Positions 16,571-24,317 of a stretch of 64,000 bases of DNA are shown here, piece after piece. This stretch comes from Colimorpha sp045222295. Its GTDB lineage: Bacteria > Bacteroidota > Bacteroidia > Bacteroidales > P3. Each line of letters starts with the position of its first letter. Within the stretch, counting starts at the first letter, position 1. Below the pieces are notes generated by a model. That model did no database searches, was not told the origin of the DNA, and saw only the letters and a list, made by a program, of their open reading frames with translations. Location: assembly GCA_045222295.1 (NCBI GenBank), contig JBGUXP010000018.1:44522-108521 (forward strand). Reading direction: 5' to 3'. The position numbers were made by a program, and so were the translations under genes.

Positions 16571-17313
16571 CAGATTTTGAAGATATAAGTGATGGTGCCT
16601 ATCTGCTCCTCGGGGGCATTGGTCGAGGCGTTGAAACGGGCACGTCGGGCGGCGGCTTTGGCCTGTTCAACGAGGGTGCCGGTGGTGATGGTCGACTCCT
16701 TGTAGGGGGCTTCCACGCGGGTCACCCTACCCTGCTGGTCGACCCAGATGCGCACCACAATCTTTCCCTGCTGGTTGGAATTGTACTCGGGCTTGGGAAG
16801 CGAAACAGCGGAGCGTCCAGCCAACGAGTAGTTGCCATTGCTGCCACCCCTGCCGGAATAGTTATTGCTGTTGGGGTTGCCATCGGCCTTGCCTTGGTTG
16901 CCACTGCCTTGGGTGACACCCTGGCTGCCGCCACCGTTGTTCTGGTTGCGCTTGCCGGGGAAGAGGGCATTCTTGTTGATTTCCGGTTCCTTGTTCTCGG
17001 GCTGGGGCTTGGCCTCGGCCGCAGGATTGGTGACATTGCCAAGCTTAGAACTGGAGGGTAGCGGCGTGGTGGTCTCAGTGCGCTGGGTGATGACTTGTTC
17101 CTGCGAGGCAGGAGGGGCATAACTGGTAGCCTCGGTGGCGGGTTCGGGGCTGTCGCCCAAGCCGAAGTCGGAATCGCCCAAATTGACCTCAACGCCCTCC
17201 TCGGGGATAGGCGGGTCGGGAGGCATATAGGCGAAGATATTGAGGCTCATGAGCAACGAGGCCAGGAGCACTATAACCGCCGTACAAATGGCTGAGGTGA
17301 GCTTGGGATTCAT
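16570..17313 (-). CDS. TonB-like energy transducer
   Basis: 247 residues. An N-terminal membrane helix (ICTAVIVLLASLLMSLNIFAYM) is followed by a Pro/Asn/Gly-rich periplasmic linker (residues about 35-160). The C-terminal domain (about 165-247) resembles a TonB C-terminus, with KPEYNSNQQGKIVVRIWVDQQGRV and AAARRARFNA. With ExbB and ExbD it would carry proton-motive energy to outer-membrane TonB-dependent transporters. It overlaps exbD by 4 bp. Confidence 0.85.
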   Translation of the reverse strand: MNPKLTSAICTAVIVLLASLLMSLNIFAYMPPDPPIPEEGVEVNLGDSDFGLGDSPEPATEATSYAPPASQEQVITQRTETTTPLPSSSKLGNVTNPAAEAKPQPENKEPEINKNALFPGKRNQNNGGGSQGVTQGSGNQGKADGNPNSNNYSGRGGSNGNYSLAGRSAVSLPKPEYNSNQQGKIVVRIWVDQQGRVTRVEAPYKESTITTGTLVEQAKAAARRARFNASTNAPEEQIGTITYIFKI

Positions 17314-17732
17314 GACTCTTGTTGTTTGGGTGAGGTTGCCAAGATAACCTTATGCTTGGTACCCGTGGCATTATTTATATTGTTGACAGCGTCGATGACG
17401 TTGACAACATCCTGCACCGGGACATCCTTGTCGGCACGCAGCACCACGCAGGCATCCTCGACACCGGCTTCGATGCCGGCCTCGATATTGCGCTGCAGGT
17501 CGGCCAACGACACCGCATTGTCGCCAACATAGAAATTGTGCTCATGGTCGATATAGACGGTGACATTCTGCTTGGCCATGGTACGGCTCGAGCTCTCGGG
17601 GAGCATCAGTTTCACCGCATTGGGGGCGATGAGTGTGGAGGTTATCATGAAGAAGATGAGCAGAAGGAACACCAAGTCGGACATCGACGACGAGGAGGTC
17701 TCTATCCTGATTTTATTCTGTAAATGAATCAT
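17310..17732 (-). CDS. exbD: Biopolymer transport protein ExbD
   Basis: 140 residues. The N-terminal cytoplasmic part and single helix (SDLVFLLLIFFMITSTLI) carry the conserved membrane Asp near residue 19, needed for proton coupling. The periplasmic domain follows (NVTVYIDHEHNFYVGDNAVSL and VVLRADKDVPVQDVVNVIDAV). It pairs with ExbB, encoded 23 bp upstream, to form the inner-membrane motor for TonB. Confidence 0.93.
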   Translation of the reverse strand: MIHLQNKIRIETSSSSMSDLVFLLLIFFMITSTLIAPNAVKLMLPESSSRTMAKQNVTVYIDHEHNFYVGDNAVSLADLQRNIEAGIEAGVEDACVVLRADKDVPVQDVVNVIDAVNNINNATGTKHKVILATSPKQQES

Positions 17733-17755
17733 GGCAAATGGTTTTTCAACAATAT

Positions 17756-18463
17756 TTAGGCCGGCTCGTGGAGGAGGTCCATAAACTCGTTGGCGCGAAC
17801 CTCAAGTTCGAACACCACCTTGTTGATGCGGGTGACGAGGAGGTTGTGGAGGAAGTAGCAGATGATGCCGACGATAAGACCGCCGACGGTGGTAACCATG
17901 GCTGTATAGATGCCAGAGGCGAGCATCTGGATGTCGATGTTATTGCCGGCATGAGCCATTTCCTGGAAAGCGGAAATCATTCCGACGACAGTGCCCAGGA
18001 AGCCAATCATGGGACCGAGTGAGGCCACAGTGGCAACCAAGGAGACGCGGCGCTCAAGATTGGCCACTTCAAGCTGACCCTCGTTCTCGATGGCAGCCTG
18101 AATGTCGGGCAGCGGACGGCCAAGGCGCGAGAAGCCCTTGTCAATCATGCGTCCCAGGGGGGTGGGAGTCTGCTTGGAGAGACTACGGGCCTCGTCGACA
18201 TTACCTTCATGGACATACTGACGGATATTGTCCATAAAGACATTGTCGGCCTCGCCCTTGAGGGCGGCACTAAGGGTGATGTATCGCTCGATGAAGATGT
18301 AGATGGCCAGCACCAGAAGGAGTGCCAATACGAGCATAATCCATCCACCATTGACAGCCATATCCCAGATGGTGATATTCTCAGGCTTTTGGGCATTAGC
18401 CACAGTTTCGACAGCTGCCTGCACGGCAGGATCGGATTGAAGCATTAACAAAGGGTTCATCAT
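17756..18463 (-). CDS. exbB: MotA/TolQ/ExbB proton channel
   Basis: 235 residues with three membrane helices, at about 35-55, 130-155 and 175-200. The conserved core SLGPMIGFLGTVVGMISAFQEM and the TVGGLIVGIICYFLHNLL helix are typical for ExbB/TolQ. It forms the pentameric inner-membrane channel with ExbD. It is the first gene of the exbB-exbD-tonB-hslR unit. Two start codons are adjacent (MMN); the second is equally possible. Confidence 0.92.
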   Translation of the reverse strand: MMNPLLMLQSDPAVQAAVETVANAQKPENITIWDMAVNGGWIMLVLALLLVLAIYIFIERYITLSAALKGEADNVFMDNIRQYVHEGNVDEARSLSKQTPTPLGRMIDKGFSRLGRPLPDIQAAIENEGQLEVANLERRVSLVATVASLGPMIGFLGTVVGMISAFQEMAHAGNNIDIQMLASGIYTAMVTTVGGLIVGIICYFLHNLLVTRINKVVFELEVRANEFMDLLHEPA

Positions 18464-18532
18464 TGTGTTGTGTGTTTTTGGTTGCTTATAATAACGTGTT
18501 ATCTTTTCATTTATTGTGCTACTTCCTGTTTT

Positions 18533-19138
18533 TTAGAAAGTCAGCGAAAAACCCAAGGTGGGCTGCAGTCCCATGGGGGTGGGTTGAATCCCCGGAGTCA
18601 GGGAGAGACTGAGATTGTCGTCAATCTGGAAGTCGTAGAGGTGACCGAAGACATAAGCGTCGATAAGGTTGAGGGCATAGATACCCACAGAGATGATAAT
18701 CATCAACTGAAAATCGCGGTTATAGGCGTTGTAAAGGCTGTAGATATTGGAGGTGGGATAGGAGGCGTAGTCGGCGAGGTTGGGCGTGCCGTTATGGTTG
18801 ACGCGGTAGAGGTACTCGTCCTTGAACATCGACATGCGCGTATAATTATAATGTATAAAGTACCCCATGCCGGCGAGGGCGCCATAAATGACAGGAACCT
18901 TCCATGCCTGTCCGTTGTAAATCTGCCCGCCTCCCGGAATGATCGACAGCATCATAGCCTTGCTGGCCGAGTGCTCCTTGGGGACAACCTTGGTGATACC
19001 TTGGGAGACTACAAAAGCAGAGTTGGAGACAGTATTTTGTGCACTGGCGGTGCCAACAGGACAAAAAGAAAAGAGGAGAACCATGCTGATGCCTATCAGC
19101 AGCACAGTTCTCCTCGTTCCTCTTTCCGCCCTCATCAT
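18533..19138 (-). CDS. DUF5683 membrane protein
   Basis: 201 residues with a signal or first membrane helix (TVLLIGISMVLLFSFCPVG). The conserved block KAMMLSIIPGGGQIYNGQAWKVPVIYGALAGMGYF is split here as a P-G-G-G-Q-x-Y-N motif plus two helices, and another helix follows near residue 155. It is regularly found right after parB in Bacteroidetes, as here (3-bp gap). Function is unknown; a link to chromosome segregation is only positional. Confidence 0.8.
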   Translation of the reverse strand: MMRAERGTRRTVLLIGISMVLLFSFCPVGTASAQNTVSNSAFVVSQGITKVVPKEHSASKAMMLSIIPGGGQIYNGQAWKVPVIYGALAGMGYFIHYNYTRMSMFKDEYLYRVNHNGTPNLADYASYPTSNIYSLYNAYNRDFQLMIIISVGIYALNLIDAYVFGHLYDFQIDDNLSLSLTPGIQPTPMGLQPTLGFSLTF

Positions 19139-19141
19139 GTT

Positions 19142-20014
19142 TTATTTCTCAAGGAGCGACATGATGCGCTCGAAATCGCTGTCGGAGTTGAAGAGGATGG
19201 TCAGCGAGCCTTTGCCACGCTGCGAACGCTTGATTTCCACAGTCGACTGGAGGCGCTCCTTCAGACGGCTCTGGGCAGCAGCATGGACGGCAGGCAAATC
19301 GCCACGCTTCTTGACGGGCGCCACGGGTTTCTTCTTGGCATTCTTGGCCATCTCCTCAGCCTGGTGGACCGAGAGGTGACGGTCGATGATGGCATGCAAA
19401 ATCTCGAGGTGCAGGTCGATATCCTCCACATTCACCAGAGCGCGGGCGTGCGCCATGCTGATTTGGTCGTTGCTCAAGGCCAACTGGGTCTCGGCCGGCA
19501 GGTTGAGCAGACGCAGGTAGTTGGTGATGGTGGAGCGGTTCTTTCCCACCTTTTCGCTGAGCTGGTCATGGGTCAGGCGGCATTCCTCAATGAGGGCTTT
19601 GTAAGCCAACGCCACTTCCATGGCATTGAGGTTCTCGCGCTGGATATTCTCCACCAGCGCCATCTCCATCATCTGGTTGTCGGTAGCCACACGCACATAG
19701 GCTGGAATCTCCTTGAGACCCGCCAACTGCGAGGCGCGACAACGACGCTCGCCGGCGATAAGCTGATAGGTGCCGTCGGGCATCTTGCGCACCGTGACAG
19801 GCGTGATGACACCCTGCTGACGAATGGACTGCGCCAATTCTTCCAATGCCTCGGGAGCGAACTCCTTACGCGGCTGATAGGGGTTGGCGACAATCTTCTT
19901 CAGGGATATGGTGCTGATGGCGGCGGTGACGGTATTGCTCACCTCGAAATCCTTTGTGTCGGGCAAAATGGAACTCAGACCACGGCCCAAACCTCCGCTC
20001 TTTTTATTTGTCAT
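19142..20014 (-). CDS. parB: Chromosome-partitioning protein ParB
   Basis: 290 residues. The N-terminus has GGLGRGLSSILPD. The ParB/Spo0J nuclease-fold domain follows, with NPYQPRKEF and the CTP-binding GERRCRAS box (residues 86-93). The HTH is LSEKVGKNRSTITNYLRLL (about 152-170), and a C-terminal dimer region ends the protein. ParB loads at parS near the origin and slides as a CTP clamp. It lies 10 bp after parA. I found no parS copy (TGTTTCACGTGAAACA type) by eye within the window. Confidence 0.95.
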   Translation of the reverse strand: MTNKKSGGLGRGLSSILPDTKDFEVSNTVTAAISTISLKKIVANPYQPRKEFAPEALEELAQSIRQQGVITPVTVRKMPDGTYQLIAGERRCRASQLAGLKEIPAYVRVATDNQMMEMALVENIQRENLNAMEVALAYKALIEECRLTHDQLSEKVGKNRSTITNYLRLLNLPAETQLALSNDQISMAHARALVNVEDIDLHLEILHAIIDRHLSVHQAEEMAKNAKKKPVAPVKKRGDLPAVHAAAQSRLKERLQSTVEIKRSQRGKGSLTILFNSDSDFERIMSLLEK

Positions 20015-20024
20015 ATCTTATTTA

Positions 20025-20792
20025 CTATATTCTGTTTCTGTCAAGAATCTCCTGAGCCAGATTGAGGTAATTGACGGCACCCGTCGAGGCGGCATCGTGC
20101 ATAATGATGCTCTTGCCGTAGGAGGGAGCCTCCGCAAGCTTGGTGTTTCGATAGATGAGCGTGTTGAACACCATCTGTTTGAAGTGTCCACGCACATCCT
20201 CCACCACCTGGCGCGCCAGGCGCAGACGGTTGTCGTACATGGTGATGAGCAGACCCTCAATCGAGAGTTTGGGATTGAGGCGTGTCTGCACGATACGCAC
20301 GGTATTGAGCAGCTTGCCGAGACCCTCGAGGGCGAAATATTCGCTCTGGATGGGGATTATGACGGAATCGGATGCCGTAAGGGCGTTGATGGTAATCAAT
20401 CCCAGTGACGGAGAGCAGTCGATGATGATGAAATCGTAATCGCTGCGCAACGGCTCAAGGACACGCAACAGGAACTGCTCGCGACCCTTCTCGTTGATAA
20501 GCTCCACCTCGGCGCCCACCAAGTCGATACGCGTGGGGAGCAGGTCTAGGTTGGGAGTGTCGGTCTCAATAATGACATCCTTCACCTGGGCCTGACCGAG
20601 GATGCAGTCGTACACGCTCTTCTCTAACTCGTCAGGGTTGATACCGAGACCCGACGTGGCATTGGCCTGAGGGTCACAGTCGACTAGCAGCACTTTCTTC
20701 TCAAGCACTGCCAATGCGGCACTGAGGTTGACAGCCGTAGTGGTCTTGCCTACCCCACCCTTCTGATTGGCGATGGAAATAATCTTAGCCAT
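20025..20792 (-). CDS. parA: Chromosome-partitioning ATPase ParA (Soj)
   Basis: 255 residues. The deviant Walker A motif KGGVGKTT is at residues 11-18, followed by LLVDCDPQANATSGLG and FIIIDCSPSLG. This is the chromosomal Soj/ParA type without an N-terminal HTH. It drives ParB-parS segregation through ATP-dependent nucleoid binding. It is preceded by DUF3276 (6 bp) and followed by parB. Confidence 0.96.
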   Translation of the reverse strand: MAKIISIANQKGGVGKTTTAVNLSAALAVLEKKVLLVDCDPQANATSGLGINPDELEKSVYDCILGQAQVKDVIIETDTPNLDLLPTRIDLVGAEVELINEKGREQFLLRVLEPLRSDYDFIIIDCSPSLGLITINALTASDSVIIPIQSEYFALEGLGKLLNTVRIVQTRLNPKLSIEGLLITMYDNRLRLARQVVEDVRGHFKQMVFNTLIYRNTKLAEAPSYGKSIIMHDAASTGAVNYLNLAQEILDRNRI

Positions 20793-20798
20793 CGCTCA

Positions 20799-21137
20799 TC
20801 AGAACTTAAAGTCAATCTCGTCAAGTTTGCTGTCACTGGAGTCGTTGTGCCAGTTCTCCTCCACAACAACGGGAGGCGGCACGATACCGGTCTCGATGAA
20901 GGAGAAAGCGTTGTCGAGACCCTGACGGAATTTGTCGAAATCCTCTTTATAGAGGAACATCTTGTTCTTCTCAAAGTAGACATCGCCGGTGTTGTTGTCA
21001 AACAACTTGCGACTCTCGGTAATGGTAATAAATTTGTCACCTCCGCGGGTTTCTTTCACATCGAAGAAATATCTGCGCTTGCCGGCAGGGATAGCCTGGC
21101 TGTACAGCTCTTCTTTTCTTTGCTCTTTGTTGTCCAT
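20799..21137 (-). CDS. DUF3276 (PUR-alpha-like) nucleic-acid-binding protein
   Basis: 112 residues. The core RRYFFDVKETRGGDKFITITESRK and FLYKEDFDKFRQGLDNAFSFI are read here as two halves of one PUR repeat, the fold described for Bacteroidetes and Borrelia DUF3276 proteins, which bind single-stranded DNA or RNA. The C-terminal tail is acidic and probably disordered. It heads the parA-parB-DUF5683 unit. Its cellular role is not established. Confidence 0.82.
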   Translation of the reverse strand: MDNKEQRKEELYSQAIPAGKRRYFFDVKETRGGDKFITITESRKLFDNNTGDVYFEKNKMFLYKEDFDKFRQGLDNAFSFIETGIVPPPVVVEENWHNDSSDSKLDEIDFKF

Positions 21138-21254
21138 AACTCTTATTTATTACTTTGTAAATCGAAATGCAAAAATAGGTATTTTTCTTTAATGGAAGGT
21201 GTTCTCTGGATAAAAGTTATCAACACCCGAAGGTGAAGTGAACACCTTGGGATA

Positions 21255-22547
21255 TTATTTCTTATGAGTCATAATATCAAGAATCATGTCGTCGGTTTGG
21301 TTCATGCCATCCTTACCCAAGCGGCCAAGGTTGCGGATGGAACAGTCGATATCGCTCTCGCTGAGGCCGTCGGTGCGGTCCACCACACGGTCATGCACCG
21401 CCAACTCGGCGCAGACAAAGGCGCTATAAAGGCCCACGCTCATTTTCAAAGCACAACTGGGCTTGGCGCCGTCGCAGACCATACCGGCAAGGGTATTAAT
21501 CATATTCTTCATGGAGTAGCATACCTGCTCATAGCCTCCACCCTCCAGATAGGTCAGCGCAGCACTGGCACCCATGGTTGCGTTGACGATGCCACAGAGG
21601 GCACTGAGACGGCCGATGCCACGCTTGATATAGATGGACATCAGGTGGTTCATCGTGAGGGCACGCATAATCTGCTCATCACTGCAGCCCTTGAGTTTCC
21701 CATAATAATAAGACGGGAGTGTACATGTGATACCTTGGTTACCGGAGCCGGAGTTGGAATAGACTGGTTTTGTGCAGCCGTCCATGCGGGCGTCGCTGGC
21801 GGCCACAGTACGTGCCACCACGGTATGCACCATGTCGCCACGGGCCTGCTCCATCAATATCTCTCCGGTATGAAGTCCCCTTCCTTCTAGACCACATTCC
21901 GACGCAGCGGCGTTGTATTCCACTGTGTCACGCAGCCATTCCAGCTCGTCGAGCGGTGCGGTGGTGGCATAGTCGTAGACCATGCGGGCCGTGAGCTCAA
22001 GACGCTGCATATTATCGGCCTGGGGGTCGTCGTCATTGTCCTGCTCCTGGAAAAGACCCTGCTTATGGTCGAGGAGCACCTGGTCGTCTCTCTTGAGGAA
22101 GATGAAATTGGTATGGCGTTTGGAGATGACCGCCGTAGCCTCATGCCCGCCACCACAGACGGTACACTCGATATAAAGCTTGTCGGAAGTCTCCTTGACA
22201 CCGATATTTATCTTCGAGGCATTGTCGGCAAGCCACCGTTTTGCCTCTTCCACCTGCGCCTCAGGGATTGTAAGCACCTCGAGACCACGCGAGGAATTGC
22301 CGTAAGTAATGGCCATAGCCACTGCTATAGGGAGGCCAATCATTCCCGTTCCCGGGATACCCACGCCCATGGCATTCTTATACACATTCTTGCTCAAGCG
22401 CAGAGTGACGCTCTCCACCGTCGCATCCAATGTCTCACAGGCTTTGGCGACACAGAGGGCTACTGCGCCGGGCTCCGTACATCCCGTGGCAAGAACCACC
22501 TCCTGCTGCATAATCTCCTTCAGTTGCTTACGTATACACTCTTCCAT
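21255..22547 (-). CDS. cyuA: L-cysteine desulfidase / serine dehydratase alpha-like (UPF0597)
   Basis: 430 residues, standard for the CyuA/YhaM family. The Fe-S-associated Cys lie in VVLATGCTEPGAVAL (near residue 22) and CDGAKPSCALKM. IPGTGMIGLPIAVAMA, SGSGNQGITCTLP and CGGGHEATAVI are family blocks. Members release sulfide, pyruvate and ammonia from L-cysteine using a [4Fe-4S] cluster. No CyuP-like transporter is adjacent. The gene stands between dnaB and the par unit. Confidence 0.82.
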   Translation of the reverse strand: MEECIRKQLKEIMQQEVVLATGCTEPGAVALCVAKACETLDATVESVTLRLSKNVYKNAMGVGIPGTGMIGLPIAVAMAITYGNSSRGLEVLTIPEAQVEEAKRWLADNASKINIGVKETSDKLYIECTVCGGGHEATAVISKRHTNFIFLKRDDQVLLDHKQGLFQEQDNDDDPQADNMQRLELTARMVYDYATTAPLDELEWLRDTVEYNAAASECGLEGRGLHTGEILMEQARGDMVHTVVARTVAASDARMDGCTKPVYSNSGSGNQGITCTLPSYYYGKLKGCSDEQIMRALTMNHLMSIYIKRGIGRLSALCGIVNATMGASAALTYLEGGGYEQVCYSMKNMINTLAGMVCDGAKPSCALKMSVGLYSAFVCAELAVHDRVVDRTDGLSESDIDCSIRNLGRLGKDGMNQTDDMILDIMTHKK

Positions 22548-22572
22548 ATCTCTTTTCTATAATCTCTACTGT

Positions 22573-24132
22573 TTAAAACGGCACATCTCCGTCAGGATCC
22601 ATCGGCGAGGAAAAGTCGTTGCTCCCATTCAGTCGCGACAAATTATCCTCGTTCATTTTCGAATCGACAATCATACTTCCTCCCTGCTGGTCGAAGTCGC
22701 TATTTTGCGGCATACCACCGCCGAATCCTTCCAGACCCAACTGGGGAGGATTCTCGAAACGGGCAAATTCTTTGACAAAGCGCAGACGTACATCGCCGGT
22801 ACCGCCACTACGGTGCTTGGCCACAATGAGGTCGGCCATACCTAGGGTACTGCCGTGGTCATCTTCCTGGATACCATAATACTCCGGACGGTAGATGAAC
22901 ATCACGATGTCGGCATCCTGCTCAATAGCACCCGACTCACGGAGGTCACTCAGCTGCGGCTTGTTGCCCACACGATTCTCCACGGCACGACTCAGCTGCG
23001 ACATAGCCAGCACGGGAATTCCCAACTCTTTCGACAATGCCTTGAGCTGACGGCTAATCATGCTAATCTCCTGCTCACGGTTACCATTGCGGTTATCGCT
23101 GCTACCGGAAGACATCAGCTGTAGATAGTCGATGAATATCATCTGAATGTCGTAGCGCTGTTTCAGACGTCGTGCCTTAGCGCGAAGCTCAAAGATGGTG
23201 AGCTGCGGCGTGTCATCAATATAGATGGGCGCGCTGTTCAACGGTTGTGCGCCACGCTTGAGCTGTTCTTTCTCGTAAGGCTCAAGATGTCCTTTCTTCA
23301 ACTTGTCGCCAGGGAGCTTTGCCTCACTGCTGATGAGACGCATAGCCAACTCCTGACCTGTCATTTCGAGTGAGAAGAAAGCCACTGCCTTGTGGAAATC
23401 GACAGCCATGTTACGGGCCATACTCAATGCGCAGGCCGTCTTACCCATTGCAGGGCGTGCGGCAAGGATAATGAGCGTGCCGGGCTGGAACCCTGCAGTC
23501 ATACGGTCCAAGCCAATGAATCCGCTTTCCAAACCACTCAAGCCGTCGCTCTTCTCGCCAGCCTCTTTGATTTGGTCCATAGCCATCGAGACGAAGTCTC
23601 CCATGGGATGGTAGTCGCTGCGGAAATTCTTGTCGTTGATGTCCATCAGACGCTGCTCGGTCTTATCGAGCAAGTTGACGACATCAGTAGTCTCATCGTA
23701 GGCTTCAGTGATGGTCTCCGTGGAGATACGAATCATCTCGCGCTGGATGAATTTCTCACTCAGCACGCGGATGTGGTACTCGATGTGGGCGGCGGAAACA
23801 ACGTTCTCCGTCAACTTGGAGACAGCATAGGCACCACCAGCGGCTTCCAACTCTCCATCCAGACGCAGTCGCTCCACAACCGTCAACAAGTCCACAGGCT
23901 GGCTCTGTTCAAAGAGCTTGCGGATGGCCTTGTAGACAGTCTGGTGTTCTGGCTTGTAGAAATATTCCACATGCAGAGTCTCGATGGCATTGATAAGTGC
24001 CGTTTGGTCGAGCATGAGGGCCCCCAACACCGACTCCTCAAGGGCTATGGCCTGAGGCGGTGTATTGCCGTTGATGTCAAAGGCCTGGGTGTAGGTGATT
24101 CTGTCCTTGCGTCTTGTCGCTGTCGTCGCCAC
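22573..24132 (-). CDS. dnaB: Replicative DNA helicase DnaB
   Basis: 519 residues. The N-terminal helical domain (about 25-130, PPQAIALEESVLGALMLD) binds primase. The RecA-like C-terminal domain starts near 195 with Walker A ARPAMGKTA (225-233), then IFIDYLQLM (Walker B) and the SRQLKALSKELGIPVLAMSQLSR segment. It unwinds DNA at the replication fork. The C-terminal roughly 50 residues are Gly/Asp/Asn-rich, as in other Bacteroidetes DnaB proteins. No intein is present. Confidence 0.96.
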   Translation of the reverse strand: MATTATRRKDRITYTQAFDINGNTPPQAIALEESVLGALMLDQTALINAIETLHVEYFYKPEHQTVYKAIRKLFEQSQPVDLLTVVERLRLDGELEAAGGAYAVSKLTENVVSAAHIEYHIRVLSEKFIQREMIRISTETITEAYDETTDVVNLLDKTEQRLMDINDKNFRSDYHPMGDFVSMAMDQIKEAGEKSDGLSGLESGFIGLDRMTAGFQPGTLIILAARPAMGKTACALSMARNMAVDFHKAVAFFSLEMTGQELAMRLISSEAKLPGDKLKKGHLEPYEKEQLKRGAQPLNSAPIYIDDTPQLTIFELRAKARRLKQRYDIQMIFIDYLQLMSSGSSDNRNGNREQEISMISRQLKALSKELGIPVLAMSQLSRAVENRVGNKPQLSDLRESGAIEQDADIVMFIYRPEYYGIQEDDHGSTLGMADLIVAKHRSGGTGDVRLRFVKEFARFENPPQLGLEGFGGGMPQNSDFDQQGGSMIVDSKMNEDNLSRLNGSNDFSSPMDPDGDVPF

Positions 24133-24156
24133 TTTATAACCTCACTCTTTTAAACT

Positions 24157-24297
24157 TTAAACCAAAGCATCGACACCACCGTCCTCAACCATCGACGAAG
24201 AGCCACGGTAAGCGGGGCACGTGTGGTGAGTGCAACTGGCGGCCACACCGGCCACAAACAGCATCAGAGCCATGATGGCAAAAACTTTCTTTTTCAT
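24157..24297 (-). CDS. 46-residue lipoprotein
   Basis: ATG at 24297 to TAA at 24157. The sequence begins MKKKVFAIMALMLFVAGVAA and continues SCTHHTCPAYRGSSS. Cys22 follows a lipobox (GVAAS-C), so the mature lipoprotein has only about 25 residues, with a His-His-x-Cys-Pro-x-Tyr motif. Small Bacteroidales lipoproteins with a C-P-x-Y motif are known to me only as hypothetical proteins. It lies between dnaB and ftcD and is followed by dnaB 24 bp downstream. Codon use and signal quality support it as real; its function is unknown. Confidence 0.7.
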   Translation of the reverse strand: MKKKVFAIMALMLFVAGVAASCTHHTCPAYRGSSSMVEDGGVDALV

Positions 24298-24317
24298 ATT
24301 CTCTCTCAAACTTTAAT

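Noticed and set aside
18470..20065. A 531-codon plus-strand frame opposite DUF5683 and parB
   Set aside because: It spans two well-supported minus-strand genes and their junction and contains no motif.
19142..21254. Chromosome origin or parS sites near parAB
   Set aside because: No palindrome like TGTTTCACGTGAAACA was seen and no cluster of DnaA boxes; dnaA is not in the window.
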